DNA from: Salminus brasiliensis
Taxonomy: Eukaryota; Chordata; Actinopteri; Characiformes; Bryconidae
Length of the DNA stretch: 64,000 nucleotides
Direction of reading: 5' to 3'
Assembly (NCBI RefSeq): GCF_030463535.1
Contig: NC_132880.1
Coordinates: 27,981,987 to 28,045,986, forward strand
Shown: positions 36,612 to 50,900 of the stretch, one piece after another
Numbering within the stretch: position 1 is the first letter of the stretch
Layout of the letters: each line of letters starts with the position of its first letter
The notes under the pieces: generated by a model
What the model saw: only the letters and a program-made list of their open reading frames with translations
What the model was told of the DNA's origin: nothing
Database searches by the model: none
Program-made: the position numbers and the translations under genes

Positions 36612-39066
36612 ATTTAGAGAGCACTAACTTATTTCTATGCATTTTGCTTTTTTGTAGTAGAGACTGGAGGTGGTGCTCATAAGAGTGAAATTCTTAGCAT
36701 CAGGCTGCTCAAAAAAACTCACATTAAATGGAACAGCAATAAGTTACCAGTGTAATTTCACCTGACACTGACAGTCATTGTGTTTTGTTCCTGAATAATT
36801 TTTTTTTAAATCAACATGACCTTTTCATGTAATATGTGGGCATTGCTAAAGTTTCTAAACATACTGTTTACTCCATTATGTTTCCTAAACATACATATTC
36901 ACATATTCATACATAACCTACAGCAGTGCAGACTGGACTGCATCGTAAACAAGGCACCAATCAAAACAGGGTTCATTTATGTGTTTTAGGTTATTTAATA
37001 ATTCATATTATTTAATTATTCATATATTAATCTACCTTCCTCTGCCCATATTTTTTTTATGCATATACAGCAGTTTTCTGTCATCTCATCTTTATGTTTA
37101 GAGGCCACCTGTTATTTACCATCTCAAACAGATGATGGCAGTGTAGTGCCAATGTCACAAAGCTAATGCAACAAGAATTTATCTTATTGAAAAAAATATA
37201 TATATATTACATAAACATGTTAACAAAATAATAACATGTTAAACAAAATAATAGGCCACATGTATTGAATATTTAATATTTAACCAAAATGATTTTATAA
37301 ATATCTGTAGGTAGTCTTAAATAATATCTTGAACACTTTGCAACTGTTTGACAAGCAGCATGAGAGAGAAAGCATGAGTTTTGCCTGAATGGACAACAAT
37401 GCAAAGACAGCAGCACTTTAACATGAAATATGAAACATCATATACAATCAAATTTACGATGAAGCTACAAAAAGCTGGGCCCTATAAATAAACTGACATT
37501 TCTGATCATGATGACTTCATCAATTTTCATAGTATGTAGTCTAGTTTAATTTTCATAGTATATCGTCCAGTTTGAATGCTTCAGATTGTCTGTTCCTAAC
37601 CATTTTGGTGCATTATTCCAGAATAATTATCTTCAGCTGAATCCCAGTTTTAAAACCAATACCTCCCCTATACATCCACTAAGTTCAGTTTGCTTGACTG
37701 AAATGCTTTCTCTATTAATAGTGTTATGTACACTAAGACATGTAGTCAGGTAGAGCATGTGCATGTTTTTTTGTAAGCAACAAATACAGTCAACATTGTA
37801 TATAACTGGCGATTTTCTCAGTGTCAGTAAATACATTCAAAAGGAAATATCTGAACTGTCAGTGCTGTTACCTACTGAGATTGTAAGTTGACCAGAGTCA
37901 GGAGAAAGTGAAGATGGCAGTGTAAGAGGTAGAGAGAGAAAGAGAGTTGGGGGGGGGGGGTTTCCATTCTTTTAGAGCACAGTCATAGAGGCCAGGCGCT
38001 ATTCCATCCACTAACAGGCCATCAAGCACTATAGATACTGACATACCCTTCCATTTGCAGCAAGGGGTTAAGCTTGTTATATGCTTGCTATATTACTGTA
38101 GGCTTAAATTATTAAATACTCTGACTTTACGTAACTACTATAAATTATTACTATAATTATTATTGTTACTGCAATGGTAGTAAACTGGTAGTTATTGAGA
38201 GAGTTCAAACAAAAAGTACATCAAAGTACATACAAAAAAAACTAAGCACACAATTTGCATAACAGACATACAGTGAGCTTGGTTCATATGTTGCTGACCA
38301 ACTGGATGGATAACTCCCTACACCTGCTCCCTCTTAGTCAACAACCACATTTCACTGCCATGGCTGCAGTTCTCACAGTGTACAGAGGATGTCACCAAAC
38401 TGCTATTTGAGGCCCACCCTGCCTCACTTCTCTGCAAGGACGGTAGGTGTGAACCATGGTGTGTTTTAGACAGCCCTGTTTCAATAGCAGGGTTGCACCC
38501 TCAATGACACTTTGCAGACTTCTGTTTATCCACTGTTTCTTTTCTTTCCTAAATCAAGGATATTAATAGGTAGTTTGTCACCTTTTGCTGTAGTAGCAAC
38601 TTCTATTCCTCTGGGATGTCTTTATACAATGGCACAGTTCCTGTTTCTGTGAATTATTAAGTGAGGAGAAGATGAATCAATCATCAAAAGGAATACGCTT
38701 ATTTTTTTTCATGTTTTTAATGTTTTTTAAAAATGTTAAGCAAGATTAGAAATGATGTCGCATACAACTGTAGCATAAAAAGGATAGGCAATAGGGTTAA
38801 ATCAACATTACATTAATTTTGCACTCACTATGTTGATTTAACACTGACAGATTTGCTGTGGTCACAATATATAGGCTCGCAGTTGTTGTCATACATATTT
38901 TATGTAAATGAAATGCATCCAAGACCATGCACAGTTTACATTAAAAGGCTTTTCAAACCTTGGCAACCTGCAAAGTGCTATTGAGTCTTCACACTACAAT
39001 CATTTGAGACACATGCACTGCACCCAGATGATCTCCATTTCACTAATTGCCTGAACCCCTGTTTGT

Positions 39067-39427
39067 TACGATTTGTCCCGTTTGGAAGACAGAGTTAGAC
39101 ACAAACGCATGGTATTATTTAAGAAAGAAAACCAAACACTGAGACTACAAACAGAAACAAACAAGCAGGAAAAGCAAATATAAGCATTCAAACTGCAAAA
39201 CAAAATCACAAACACAAAGAACAGAACAAAGAAAGCTTTAAACAAAGGGGTACTTATACAGAGGATAACAAGGGACTCACAAGGAACACCTGGGACTAAT
39301 AAGGGGGCGTGGCTACACAGGTAGAGACACTAATGAACAGGAGGAGCTAGAACTGACAAGACACAAACAGAGCCATGTGCTTGGGAGCACATGGCAACAG
39401 AAAACAGAGGCAGACATGACAGAACAG
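39067..39427 (-). mobile_element. Possible solo LTR or other interspersed repeat
   Basis: A block bounded by TGTTACG and CATGACA with A-rich content and phrases such as ACACCTGGGACTAATAAGGG that I associate with fish retroelement ends. No target-site duplication found, so the class is a guess. Confidence 0.3.
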
Positions 39428-40162
39428 GGGCAGACATGAAACTGTTGAATTAGGTCAGTCACTTTAAAGGGTGTTTATTTTATCACTGGTTTTACATTAG
39501 CTATTTTTCATTCATTGACATTACTTTGTAGAAATATCTTTTCACTTTGACATGAAGTTTTGGATGGTAAGTTCTTGTCTAAAAAAAGTCATATTATATC
39601 GAGCATGATTATATTTAAAAAGGCAATAAAAGGGAAACCAAGGGGGTGAATACTTATAATAGGTACTACACATGTTGTATAACCTACATTTCATGGTAAT
39701 TTCCAGCAGAGCACTAGATCTGTCATAAGCTATTAGTGTTTTAGCCAAAATCATTGATGTGGACAAATCTCCTGATTCTTTTGATGGGGTGATTGGCCAA
39801 GACTGCAGTGTTTATTCTCCTGCATCCAATCGTGGAGTTCCAAAGGATCAGTGGAAACACTGGACACTGAAAAGCTTCCAAACCTGGCACCAATGATCTA
39901 CGGTTTAATGCATTAAGTTTCTTAATGGTAGAGTGGGCATTATAGTGGTTATATATGTACATTAGGGTTCAAAGGTTTGCAATCACTTACCATATTAACT
40001 AGTTTTATTATTTAATGCTCAGTAATAACTTATTCTGTGTAGATATATATGTTGTAAATGTATTTTTTAGATGTTTTCCTCAAAATTTAAAAAAGTGAAT
40101 AAATAATAATTATATCTACAGTCATAGGCTTTGAACAGCCCTTCATTTTATTTGCAGAATTA

Positions 40163-40165
<3 letters not shown>

Positions 40166-40214
<49 letters not shown>
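40166..40214. repeat. (TA)n microsatellite
   Basis: Almost pure TA run of about 49 bases. Confidence 0.97.
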
Positions 40215-40218
<4 letters not shown>

Positions 40219-40374
40219 GAGCCATAACCTTTGTACTATTTTTAATATGTTAAATTAAGCAAAGAATCAGTACGCGTGCATTAAAATATACAAAAGCATG
40301 TTCTCTGTAGAGGTTATGCTCACTTAGAAAAAAAAATGTTATTCAAACATGGGTGTTTAGTATGAATGTCCACT

Positions 40375-40545
40375 TCAGGAATTGTGTGATTCAGTCGACA
40401 TGGCTCAGAATCTCAAACGAATGTTTCCAACATCTTGTGAAATTCATGGCAGAAAGAATTTTGAGACCAAGGTAAGACCATACACAGTATTAGCATAGAG
40501 TTCCTAATAAAGTGCTTTATGATGATGACCACAGGTGTTCAAACC
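40375..40545 (+). mobile_element. Probable 3' fragment of a DNA transposon
   Basis: The sequence around AATCTCAAACGAATGTTTCC, AATTCATGGCAGAAAG and the end GTTCCTAATAAAGTGC recalls the 3' non-coding ends of fish Tc1/mariner-type repeats. From memory only. Confidence 0.35.
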
Positions 40546-40879
40546 TTTTTTTGTTGGGTTTGTCTGCCTTATGTTAGCTGAGAATTTGACTCATCCTTTT
40601 AAAATGTGATGAATTCTGGATATGAATTTCATTATGAATAATTCATAATATCAATAATGAAAAATAATTCAATTTTCTCAGTAATTTTGGAATCTTCTAC
40701 AGCTCTATAACACTTCTTTATTTTTTTATTACCAGCTTCCTAATGTGTCCTAATGATTTGACACTTTTGAAGGTGCACTGAACACGCATTTCGGAACCAC
40801 TGAGGGTTTACGTTAATCTGCAAGCAACACGGCTATATATTAAATATGGATGACAGCCTTTTCAGTAGTGATCCCAAAC

Positions 40880-41180
40880 TTTTGAATGCTAGCGGTTCTT
40901 ACAGCTTATAATACAGTGGTTACATTCATGCGACGTTTGAGGAGATCTGTACACGAACTCTCTATGCGGCTTCCTCGTGATTCAGGCTCGCTGCGCTGCG
41001 CTGCGCTGGTTTGCAGCTGGCATTGCATCAGCAGCACTTTAGCACACCCGTATTCAGATGAAGTCCCGCCTTCCCTGCTGCGATTGGCTAGTGGTACTCC
41101 GCGTCCTGCGCTAGGGATTGGCTAATGAGTAGGACTGAGGCCAGCTACTGCAACACATTTGTTTTAGGTAATACTCTCTG
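40880..41180. promoter_or_regulatory. Isolated CpG-rich patch with paired inverted CCAAT boxes
   Basis: In an AT-rich surround, this patch has many CpGs (the TGCGCTGCGCTGCGCTGG region near 40990) and two GATTGGCTA boxes (cores 41083-41087 and 41117-41121) 34 bases apart, a spacing common in NF-Y-driven promoters. A GTAAT donor-like site follows at about 41168. It could be an upstream promoter of slc2a3 or of a non-coding RNA. Confidence 0.4.
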
Positions 41181-41778
41181 CGGTCTACTGCTAAGTGTTT
41201 CTTTATCCTCTGAAGATCACAGCCTTGTCATTTGGATAAATAAAATAACAGTTAGGCTTTGATCTGGAATATCAGAGTTGAGAAGGGCAGATTTTCTGTA
41301 CTGTGAAAGTTACAAATCTACATGAAATCCAACACTTTCCGGGCCAATTCAAGCCATTTTTGTATGTGGTTTCAAATCCAAGCCTGGATTTCTTCACATG
41401 TGACCCGGTTTGACTGTTGTTTTGGCTACGGTGCTTCATAGCGTCAGACTGTGCAACAAGAAAGTCAGTAGTGTTCATTCATGTATTATAGGTTATATTT
41501 TGCTGTATAATTATTATTAACATTTACAAGCATATTAGCTAGCTAAACCTAACTGCTGACCTGGCCAGTCCACATGTTGTTGTGTTCTGTTCATGTTGTA
41601 ATGAATAAAAAACGTCAGAGCTGTTGTGAAGTATATTGCGATTGTTGTGTTGGTTAGTTGTAGCCAGCCTGACAGAACCAAACAAAAGCAGAGCTCATAA
41701 ATGCAATGGTTATAGTTACCAAGTTACAGGGCATATGGGAGCAAATCTGACCACTACCTGACCATAGAAATGAGATCC

Positions 41779-42296
41779 GGGGCCCTGTTTTAGCGATCTT
41801 TTAGCGAGCCGTCAACCGTGCACCGCACAGCTTGATTTAGTTCAGTGTCAGTGTGTCTTTGCTATTGCAACGACGAGAAAAGCACGCTTTGCATGGCTTA
41901 AAACATGCACAAGGCATGTACTAATTAATCATGGGTGTGTTTTGTGCATAACGTGCAATAAACCAATCAGCGTGTCACTTGCCATTCCCTTCAAGAGTCA
42001 GGTGCAGTCGGACGCTGGCAGATTGCTATTTCAGTGGTGCAAAGCAGGGGTGTGTGCATGTTGGGCACGCGCCTGTGTTGACAATTCACTGTCAAGTGGC
42101 GCACGTGTTTTCCTTCACCAAGATATCAATACGCCAGAACTTTACCTGAACACACCTTATTTCCAGACCACCACGCCTATCGTCATAGATATATTCGCCA
42201 GTACCGTTGCTATTTAAACGACGCAGGTGGAAAATAGACTCATTGGCGGGGTGTAAGATAGCTATGATTTTCGCGCAGGCTGTAAGATAGGGCTCT
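41779..42296. mobile_element. MITE-like element with GGGCCCTRTTTTA-type ends
   Basis: Left end GGGGCCCTGTTTTAGCG and right end TGTAAGATAGGGCTC are imperfect inverted repeats. The inside (GGGTGTGTTTTGTGCATAAC then GTGCAATAAACCAATCAGCG) matches, from memory, a widespread fish interspersed repeat. No coding capacity. It lies just upstream of the slc2a3 promoter. Confidence 0.6.
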
Positions 42297-42576
42297 TGGT
42301 CTGTGCAGACAAAAATATATACTTAGATTTTATGGAAATTGTACATGCATTTTAGTTCAGCTCACTTCAGTTGGATTTAGTTTTGCAATCATAACACAGA
42401 AATCCTTTTAAGAGAAACCCAAGGGCATGTATAGGTTCAAGTATACATGTAACAATTGTGTGTTATTTTTTTTATCATGTTTTCTTGTGTTTTTCATCTA
42501 TTATTTGTTTACATATCACAAACGTGTACATGGTCAATTTATTTCAACAAACAATTACCTTATATTTTCTTATAAG

Positions 42577-42580
<4 letters not shown>

Positions 42581-42632
<52 letters not shown>
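42581..42632. repeat. (AT)n microsatellite
   Basis: Pure AT run of about 52 bases directly upstream of the slc2a3 CpG-rich promoter. Confidence 0.97.
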
Positions 42633-42635
<3 letters not shown>

Positions 42636-42759
42636 GTGATCCAAATATCTACTATTCCCTACTGTTTTAATAATTTTTCTGATCTGGAGCTTTCATCAGA
42701 ATATTCGGCCTACAGTTTTATTTAGGCAGCTGTAGCTAAAAATATACGCTTTGGCTCGA

Positions 42760-43250
42760 CGTTTTGTCACGGTAGCACAAACTCAACCTGAAAGCTGAAC
42801 CGCTTGTCAATCAGAGCGCAGAGCACGCTGCTATTGGCCACATTCAGCGTCGAAGGCCGGGCTTTGTCAGGAAACGGGCGGGAAACAAAAACAGCAGACC
42901 CCTAGCTGACACTTTCAAGGTCGCCTGCGCGCAGAGCATCATGGGGAGACTGAAGCATCCTCCGAGCGACCACCGTAGAGACTTTACTAGAACACGCCCG
43001 CTGCCTCGTCACGAGACGTGATGCAAAAATGCGTGTGACGGATAAATGAAGCGTGGGACGAGGGGGGAAAAAGGGGGTCAGAGAACCTGTTTTTTATTGG
43101 GCGCTGCGGACCAGGAGGGTACTTCGTCAAAGGGCAACGTGCAGATGGTCGTGTATTCACTGTGTGACGACTGAGCAGCGAGGGGCTGAATTTCATTACT
43201 TGCTGTGTGCCAGTGGGTCAGCAGCTCTCGGTCACGACGACCACCGGAAG
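42760..43250 (+). promoter_or_regulatory. slc2a3: CpG-rich promoter and non-coding first exon of slc2a3
   Basis: CpG density rises sharply. There are inverted CCAAT boxes (ATTGG at 42833 and 43096), no clear TATA, and four RCGTG cores (43016, 43031, 43051, 43137) that could be hypoxia-response elements. A good donor (GGAAG/GTAAAG) at 43250/43251 pairs with a pyrimidine-rich acceptor ending CCAGCAG at 43733, so transcription probably starts near 43.1-43.2 kb with an untranslated exon 1. Start site and HIF control are inferred. Confidence 0.6.
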
Positions 43251-43820
43251 GTAAAGTGTGGCTGGTTGTGAAACATCTGTGTGGTTTTTAGGACTCTGTG
43301 GGGGCGACTGGTAGCTCAGGATAACGGCGGCTACTGTGAGGGGAGATGAGTTGACGTGAGTTTAGGGAAGAAAGGCGTGTGCCTTAATAGCTAGAGGTGC
43401 TATCACCATTATAGATAATGAGGATGAGTATTTATGAGTATTGTTTTCTTTACGCATTTATTATAACACCGACTATAAACTACAGAGTTAGCTAGTTAGC
43501 TAGTCCTCAAGTAAGTAATAGCATTTACAGCAGCTAGCTAGTGCTAGCGGTTTGGGCTTGTACACAGAGGGATGCTCGGGTAGGCCCAGTGGAGGAGAGG
43601 AGGATCTGGAGTCAGCAGTCTAGGGCGGACCTGTTGTTCGACGCCCAGAGCTTTGGAGTTATTTTGACACACTTCGTTAACGTTTCTCAGTTTTTCCAGT
43701 TCTTTACTTCAGTTTTTCTCCTTTTTCCAGCAGGTTCTCATTCAACTGAACCTCCACTAAGGCTTGTGTGCGAATCCGCACGTCCGCCAGATATCAATCA
43801 GTCTTGGTCTTATCCGCTGG

Positions 43821-44862
43821 ATGAAGATGGAGGGGGAGAAGGTGAGTGGCTGTCCTCCACCCAAACAACAAAAAATTGTTTTCAGCATTTATACTGAAAA
43901 CTTTATCATAAAAGACCTCATTTTTATTGGTTGGTGTAAAATTCAATATCACAGTAGTTATTAAATATTTTGCTGTATCAAACATGAACCACAGATGATA
44001 TTTCATTTAGAATTAAAGGGGGAAAAGGTAAGGAGCCACAATGTCTACAGCACAATGTCTATAGCTTTTTCTTTTCTTTTCTGTTCTTTTTCTTTCTTTT
44101 CTAAAGCCGCCAGTGAATCTATACATATTTTTTATAGAGTTTTTACTGCCATGTACACTTACATTACAAAATTGTAAGAGATGTGTAAGTGTGAAGAATC
44201 TTTTAAGGCTTAAAAAACCTGCGCCTGATGTGAAGGTTCTTCATTCTCACATCTTACTTTTACAAAAATGTTTTTTGTAGAGAACTGGAAGTGGCTCTTA
44301 CTGTATAATGGACCACTCAAAGAAGCTCGGTTTCTAAGAGCTCATTTAATGTTTTAAAAAGTGGTCCATCTAAAAACACAGGTTGGGTATGATGGGGACC
44401 ATTCTGCCTCTTTGCAGCCTGCTTACCACCATGAATTTTATAACCTGGAAACCTGGAGCTCGGCAATATGACAATATTTTATGGTATCGTGACCAGTTTT
44501 GTTATCGTGATACACAGAATGCTTTTCTAAGCATATCACGGATGTTGTTAGTGCTTAATAAACACAGGTGTCATTATCAACAGTGTAATTAGACTGGTTT
44601 AATTAGATGAATCAGCAGATGTTGAATAAAAGTCACTGTATTCAGTAAAGGAGAGTATCTGAGTAGTATTTTTTAAGAATCTGCTGCTACCGATGTATTT
44701 AGTCTGTGATTACATTTATTGTGATAAATATTGTGTATAATGAAATATGTCTTTAAATATGGTAAAATAGTATTTTTACCATGTATCCCAGACCTTTTAG
44801 CTATCTAAAACGTCATATCTTTTCTAATGTCTGAAAGTATATAAGTATAAAGTATAAGAAAG

Positions 44863-44907
<45 letters not shown>

Positions 44908-47900
44908 ATTTAAAACAAAAAGTGACAAGGTTGACAGGATGCTTGTTTATGCAAGTCTGCTGCTGGTGTGGTGTTGGTTGACCAGTGTTCAAAACATACT
45001 GTCACTGTCATGCAAAATCTTTTCACATTGTGTTATAGAAATGCTACAAAAATGTATTTTTGCATAGATTTCTATTGAAAGTCAGGCTTTTTTCTGCTCC
45101 TGTAAAGTTGTTTATTTCAATGTTTTTTTGCATTACAGCAGCGATATGCAGTTTTTTGCAGGGATTAATAATTCTAAAATATCTGAAACCAAAACCTTCG
45201 TGAAATTGTTGTTAAGAAGTGTCTATGGCATCAGGCATGTCATGTAATAACATTGGCCCATTCCCCTTTAAGACCTTTTTTCCTGAGTGTACCAAAAAGC
45301 ATAACCAGCATATGTGCCAGGAGGGTTTTTTTACACTACAGCACTGTACAAATCAGTGAACTTCGTACATGTAAAAGTTGTCTCGTACCAAACTGTCACT
45401 CTATTGCCTGTCTGAATTGCTCTAGGTAGACCTATGCCTGGCAATTTATGCTGAGATATTGAATTTATAGATGCAACGAGTCAATGCAGTAAATCTGTGG
45501 TGTAGTGAAATCTATGCCTTTTTACACACAGGCTTGGTCTTGGTCTTGCGGGACATGATGGGTGTGTAAGGAGAATGTGTTGTGGTGATATCGGTTGCTG
45601 GTGAATAAATCACAAACCCCTTGTAATCAACGGTGTTGTTTATTGAGCTTTGACTTGTGTGGGTCTAATCTAACGTGTCAGTGCAGCTGTCACCTTCAGG
45701 TTGTTGTTATGACAACAAGGGCGAGGCGAAAGGCTCACAGAGGAGCAGGTGGACATCTTGGGAGAAGAAGGGCTTGCTGTACTTACTTTTTTCAGTTCAT
45801 GCATTAGTGGCTGTCTGTGTAACCTGATCAGCTTGTCAACTTGCTCCATTATTTTGTAAAAAATGCTAATGATGATGCTAATAGGCTAAAGCTTTAGTAC
45901 TGAAATCAGACGAGGGCTACTTAAATGTACTGAGTCACTGTGACTTTACAGAAAGAGACAGAGAAACAGATACAGAGAGAGAGGGGAGGGGAGGAGAGGG
46001 GAAGAGAAGTGGGACTTGGCTGTTTGTGCATCATGTGCATGGTCTTTTGTTGTGTTTTTAGACTCTACTTATTACATAATTGTATATTTCTGATGATTAT
46101 TAGGCCTGGCACAATAAATACAATATCAACATATCGAACAATATGACCTGTCTCTTCGAGGATACCTGGGCGCAGTGTAGTGTTGAGTATTGTGGTCTCC
46201 ATACTGACTGTTGTGTTTTGTAGTATTCAAGCTGTAGTATCTAAAGTATCTTTTGGATCCTGGACAATACAAACGAGCTAAGGGTATTTTCTAAATAAAC
46301 AGTAAAGCACTTTTTTAAGTCTAAGAGCGTTTGCTAAATACCTAAAATGTAAATGTAAATATGTAGACATGACTTGACTGATCATTTTTGCTCACTTGAG
46401 TATTACCCATTTTTAAAATATGTAGCAAACCTTTGACAGGCAGTACGAATTGGCAAAAAAACATACATCCCCCAAACTGCAAGATACAACAAAGTAAAAG
46501 ATGACATTCTGAAGGGGATAAAAGATTTCTGCCTAAATGTTCCCTAAATATGATCCTATATATGAGCTTGAACATACATTACATACCTGTGCTGACTGGA
46601 CGGCATCCATATTAAATTTCCATTCCCGTGTATAACTATTCTTAATCATTAAAAGTTCACTACTCTACTAAAATTATTATTGCATTAATATGATATTATA
46701 TTATCTTTATATTAGTGGTATAAAATGGTCTTAAAATGACAATAATAATATCTTTTACAGCTAATATTTCTGGCATAATATATCATCCAAAAGATAATTG
46801 TGGCAGGCCTAATTACTATTTGATCTGTAAATTCAAATGCAGGTTCCTGTTTTTGCATGCCAGCCTTTTATGACTCACCTGCAAGGTTTTTTGATACAAA
46901 GCCCTTCTCTTTTACTTTTCACTGCATGACACAAACTCACAAATTCCTCACATAAATAATTTGAGCTAAAGGTGGATGCAAGGTCATCTGAGGCTTCAGC
47001 CCTTCCAGGATCATGTAGCTCTATATGTTTTGCACTTTCAGCATTGTGGCGTCCGATTGCCCTAGAAACATGCATTCAGCAGAAAGCATTGTGTTCAGGG
47101 CTGGCCAGGTCAATTAATCACTTATAGCAGTTGCCAACCCACAAGCTGCATTTATTAAAATTATTATGTATTCTGTATTATGTATTACTTCAGCAAATGA
47201 CTGGAACTCTTGGCCCAGCAAGATTATCATGGTATTTTAATGTATTAATGTATTACTTATTTTTGCCAGTAAAATTTACTTTAAAAATGACTAATGGATT
47301 GCCTTCTTTTGGCAGTTTGAAAAGATGCATTGACTGGTTTAATGAGTCTCATTTTCTTAACTTGTTAAAATGTGTTGAAAACACTGATTTTAATTTGTTT
47401 TATAGTCTAGAGATTTGTGTGATGAAATATAATTAAATTTAGGTAAATCATATAACAGATAAGTCATATTTGGTTCTAGGATCTTAAACTTTGAAACCAA
47501 ACAGCTTCACAACATTTCAGATCAACCACCATAATAAACTATTTGTTAGTTATTTGTTTGTATGAGTTGTTTCTGTGTGCCAAATCGCAGCCAAATATAC
47601 CTTTTTATCAGCAAAATCTAATTTAAAAATGAGAATTCCCCTTAATTTCTTTTTATTTGTTTGTCTTTTTTACACAGAAACAAGTAACATGCTACCTCCT
47701 GTTCTCTCTGGGTACGGCTGTTATTGGCTCCCTGCAGTTTGGCTACAACACAGGGGTCATCAATGCACCTGAACAGGTAAAAGAGTGTGTGAGATCACTT
47801 TGTGTATTTTCCTTCATTTATTGGAGAGAATGATTGCTTTATTTCTAGAGGTGATGGCTTTCAGGCTTTTTTTTGGCAAGTATATCAAAGCACCAACTCG

Positions 47901-50900
47901 TCTGCTTTCTACCTCACCTATTTGTCATGTTCACCTTCTTTAGAAACTGCAAGCGTTCTTCAATGAAACATGGGTTCAACGTTATGGGAAGCCCATCGAA
48001 CCTGGAGTGTGCACCTTTGTATGGAGCTTAGCAGTGGCCATCTTCAGTGTCGGTGGCATGGTGGGCTCCTTCAGTGTTGGTGTTGTGGCAGACAAGTTCG
48101 GAAGGTGAGTAAAAACAAATGTTTATTTTCTTAATCTCAATATAGCTTACTTATCGGTTTGTCAACAATAACCAAGGCAATGTTTGAGTGTCATTCAGCA
48201 ACTACAAATAATTTAGCAACTAAAAGAAATAACTCAGTGACCGATGTGAGACCAATATGAAACGTATGTAAAAAAAACAAAACAAAAAAAAACAATGTTT
48301 ACATTAGAGATACATTCAGCATATTGAGTCATAAAACCGATTCTGTGCTGGTCACATTACGCTTGTGCACCACACAAGTGTGCCAGCAGTACAAGCCTGG
48401 AATTGAACATTTTTGAACAACTAGAAACTCTGGTAACTGTGTTTTGATGAATTATTGGTTTTTATTTAGGAACAGCCAGTAACCTGTTTTTTTTTTTTTT
48501 TTTTTAATTGTTAACACGACGGAAGCCGTTTCCCATTATATATTTTCTGTAATATTTTCCATAATATTTTATGATATAACAGTTTACTGTAATGAGTCTG
48601 TCAGAAAACAGCATAATATATAGAAGTTTAATCTGAAAAGTTTCACTATTTTCAAAGTAAATATGATTAAATGGAATTAACATTAACAATATTGCTGACT
48701 TCTATGTGAACTCCAGTCACTGTATGAATTTGTTCAGTTCCACCAGCACCTCACCTGATTTACTTAAGAACTGACAAACTAGGGGTTAAATTGTGACTTT
48801 AAATACTGGCCTCCCTTGAGTTTTGGAAATACTCAGCCACACTCACACACATAAAAACAGTGTATGGTTTATTTGTATATATTCAACTGTTGATATTTTT
48901 AAACAAACACTTACTACTCAGATAAGCAGCTTTGCATTTAATCTTCTAAGGTGCATGGTATTTTTTGTTCAGTAATGTATGCTGGTTTTAGAGCTTCTTC
49001 TTGATTGGAAATTACAGGAAGTCCCCCTTTACGACTGTTGCCTTTCTGTCTTGCAGACGTAGGTCTATGTTCATAGTGAATGTCTTGGCCCTGATTGGTG
49101 GAACTCTGATGGGGCTGTGCACTCTCTGCTCTTCCTTTGAGATGGTTATCATTGGTCGGCTGGTTATCGGGCTGTTCTGTGGCCTGTTCACTGGTCTTAC
49201 TCCAATGTATGTTGGGGAAGTATCACCAACCCCTCTCCGTGGAGCCTTTGGCACTCTGCACCAGCTGGGTGTGGTAGTTGGCATCTTGATTTCTCAGGTG
49301 AATTATGTCATGTGGCTGGCATTGTTTAGCATGGTTTACTGCAGAATTGCAAGGGTTTCCTTACAGGTTTCCTTACTTTCCTACAGTTAAATAACTAACT
49401 CTTAAGAGTTAAGACTTATAACGGTCTATGACGGTTTCAAGTCACGGATTGGATCCGCAAAAAAAGGGAGGCAAAGATTACTTTGCTTTTTAATGGGGTC
49501 TTTGCAGCCATTTACAAGGCCCATGGTTCCATCTAGTGGTTGACTGAGGAACTGCAGTGTCCTGCAACTGAGGAGGCTCACACAATGACAATCAGTCAGC
49601 TACAATACATTACACCACTGTTATACACATAATACTGTGTACACAAAAGTAACACAACCAAATTAAAATCATAATAATATGTCATAAATTACATGAATAT
49701 TCACCCCCTTCAAGTATTTAATAATTTGATTAATTAATGCACTTTTGCCTGCAATAACAGCACTGAATCTGTGTGGACACTGTGGTTGTACTCCCTTCCT
49801 CTTTCCAAAACTGCTTAATCTGTCAGGTTGCACAGGGACAACATGGTGTAACACGGGGGAATTATAATTGTGTCTTATAAATGTTTAAAAAGTCCATATA
49901 CTTTGTATTTTATGATTGTGGTGGGGCACAGATATGTAGATATATTAATCCACCAGAAGAAGTCTTTGTCATTCCTTGCCAAAAATGTCAGTTCCTCTAG
50001 CTTGTTTACCTAAAACATGTTAACATTATAATACAAGCTTTCCATATTTCTGCTAACTACTGCTAACCTTCTGACTTACAATAACTAACAATTGTGCCTC
50101 CTATCTGCTTTACTGCTGTATGTAGGTCTTTGGTCTGGAGTTTCTTCTTGGCTCTGATAAGCTGTGGCCTCTACTGCTAGCTCTGACTGTGATACCAGCT
50201 ATATTACAGTGCTTGCTACTGCCTTTCTGCCCTGAGAGCCCCCGCTACCTACTTATAAACCTCAATAAGGAGGAAGAGGCTCGAAAAGGTGAGATCACTT
50301 TGTGGTATGCTGCACATGAACAGCGTATGGAAGCTAATGAGTAAACTACTAAACTACTAGGTTTTATTCATTATTATTATTTTTTAAAAAAGGCTACATT
50401 CACCTACCTCTGTGACGATGCTCTAGATTAGGCCTGCCACAATAACTTTTTGTAATGATATACAGTCCCAGAAAAAAAATCGGATTATTGTTATTTTATG
50501 ATATTATTGTTATTTTAAGACCAATTCGTGCCACTGATATAACTGCCATAACATTAGCACTACCTGCCTAATATTGAGTAGGCTTGGACTTAATCTGTTA
50601 GAGTAGCTCAGATTGTTTTGCTTTGCTTTCTAATGCTGTTAAATATATCCCAACCTAATATATCCAAGATGACAACTGCCACTGTAGATGAAAATATTTA
50701 ATGTTTTCTTATTTCAACTGTAAGTGGTGCTAATGTTATGACTGATCAGTGTATACCATAATAATAATGCTGTTACACACTTTTAATTAGTGAACTTAAT
50801 TTTAATGAACTTATAGTTATTAAGAATATTTAGACATAGGAATTGGAATATAACAAGTTTAAATGTCCTAAATAAATAAACATTCAGAAAATAAAAGTCC

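Larger units (their letters stand above)
36142..40880. other. Non-coding spacer between lectin and slc2a3
   Basis: No exon recognised. Contains a poly-G run at about 37950-37960, AT-rich tracts, and the LINE, LTR-like and Tc1-type fragments listed separately. Confidence 0.5.

Noticed and set aside
43053-43271. 72-codon frame in the slc2a3 promoter/first exon
   Set aside because: CpG-rich DNA has few stops. No conserved peptide; it could at most be a uORF if transcription starts upstream of it.
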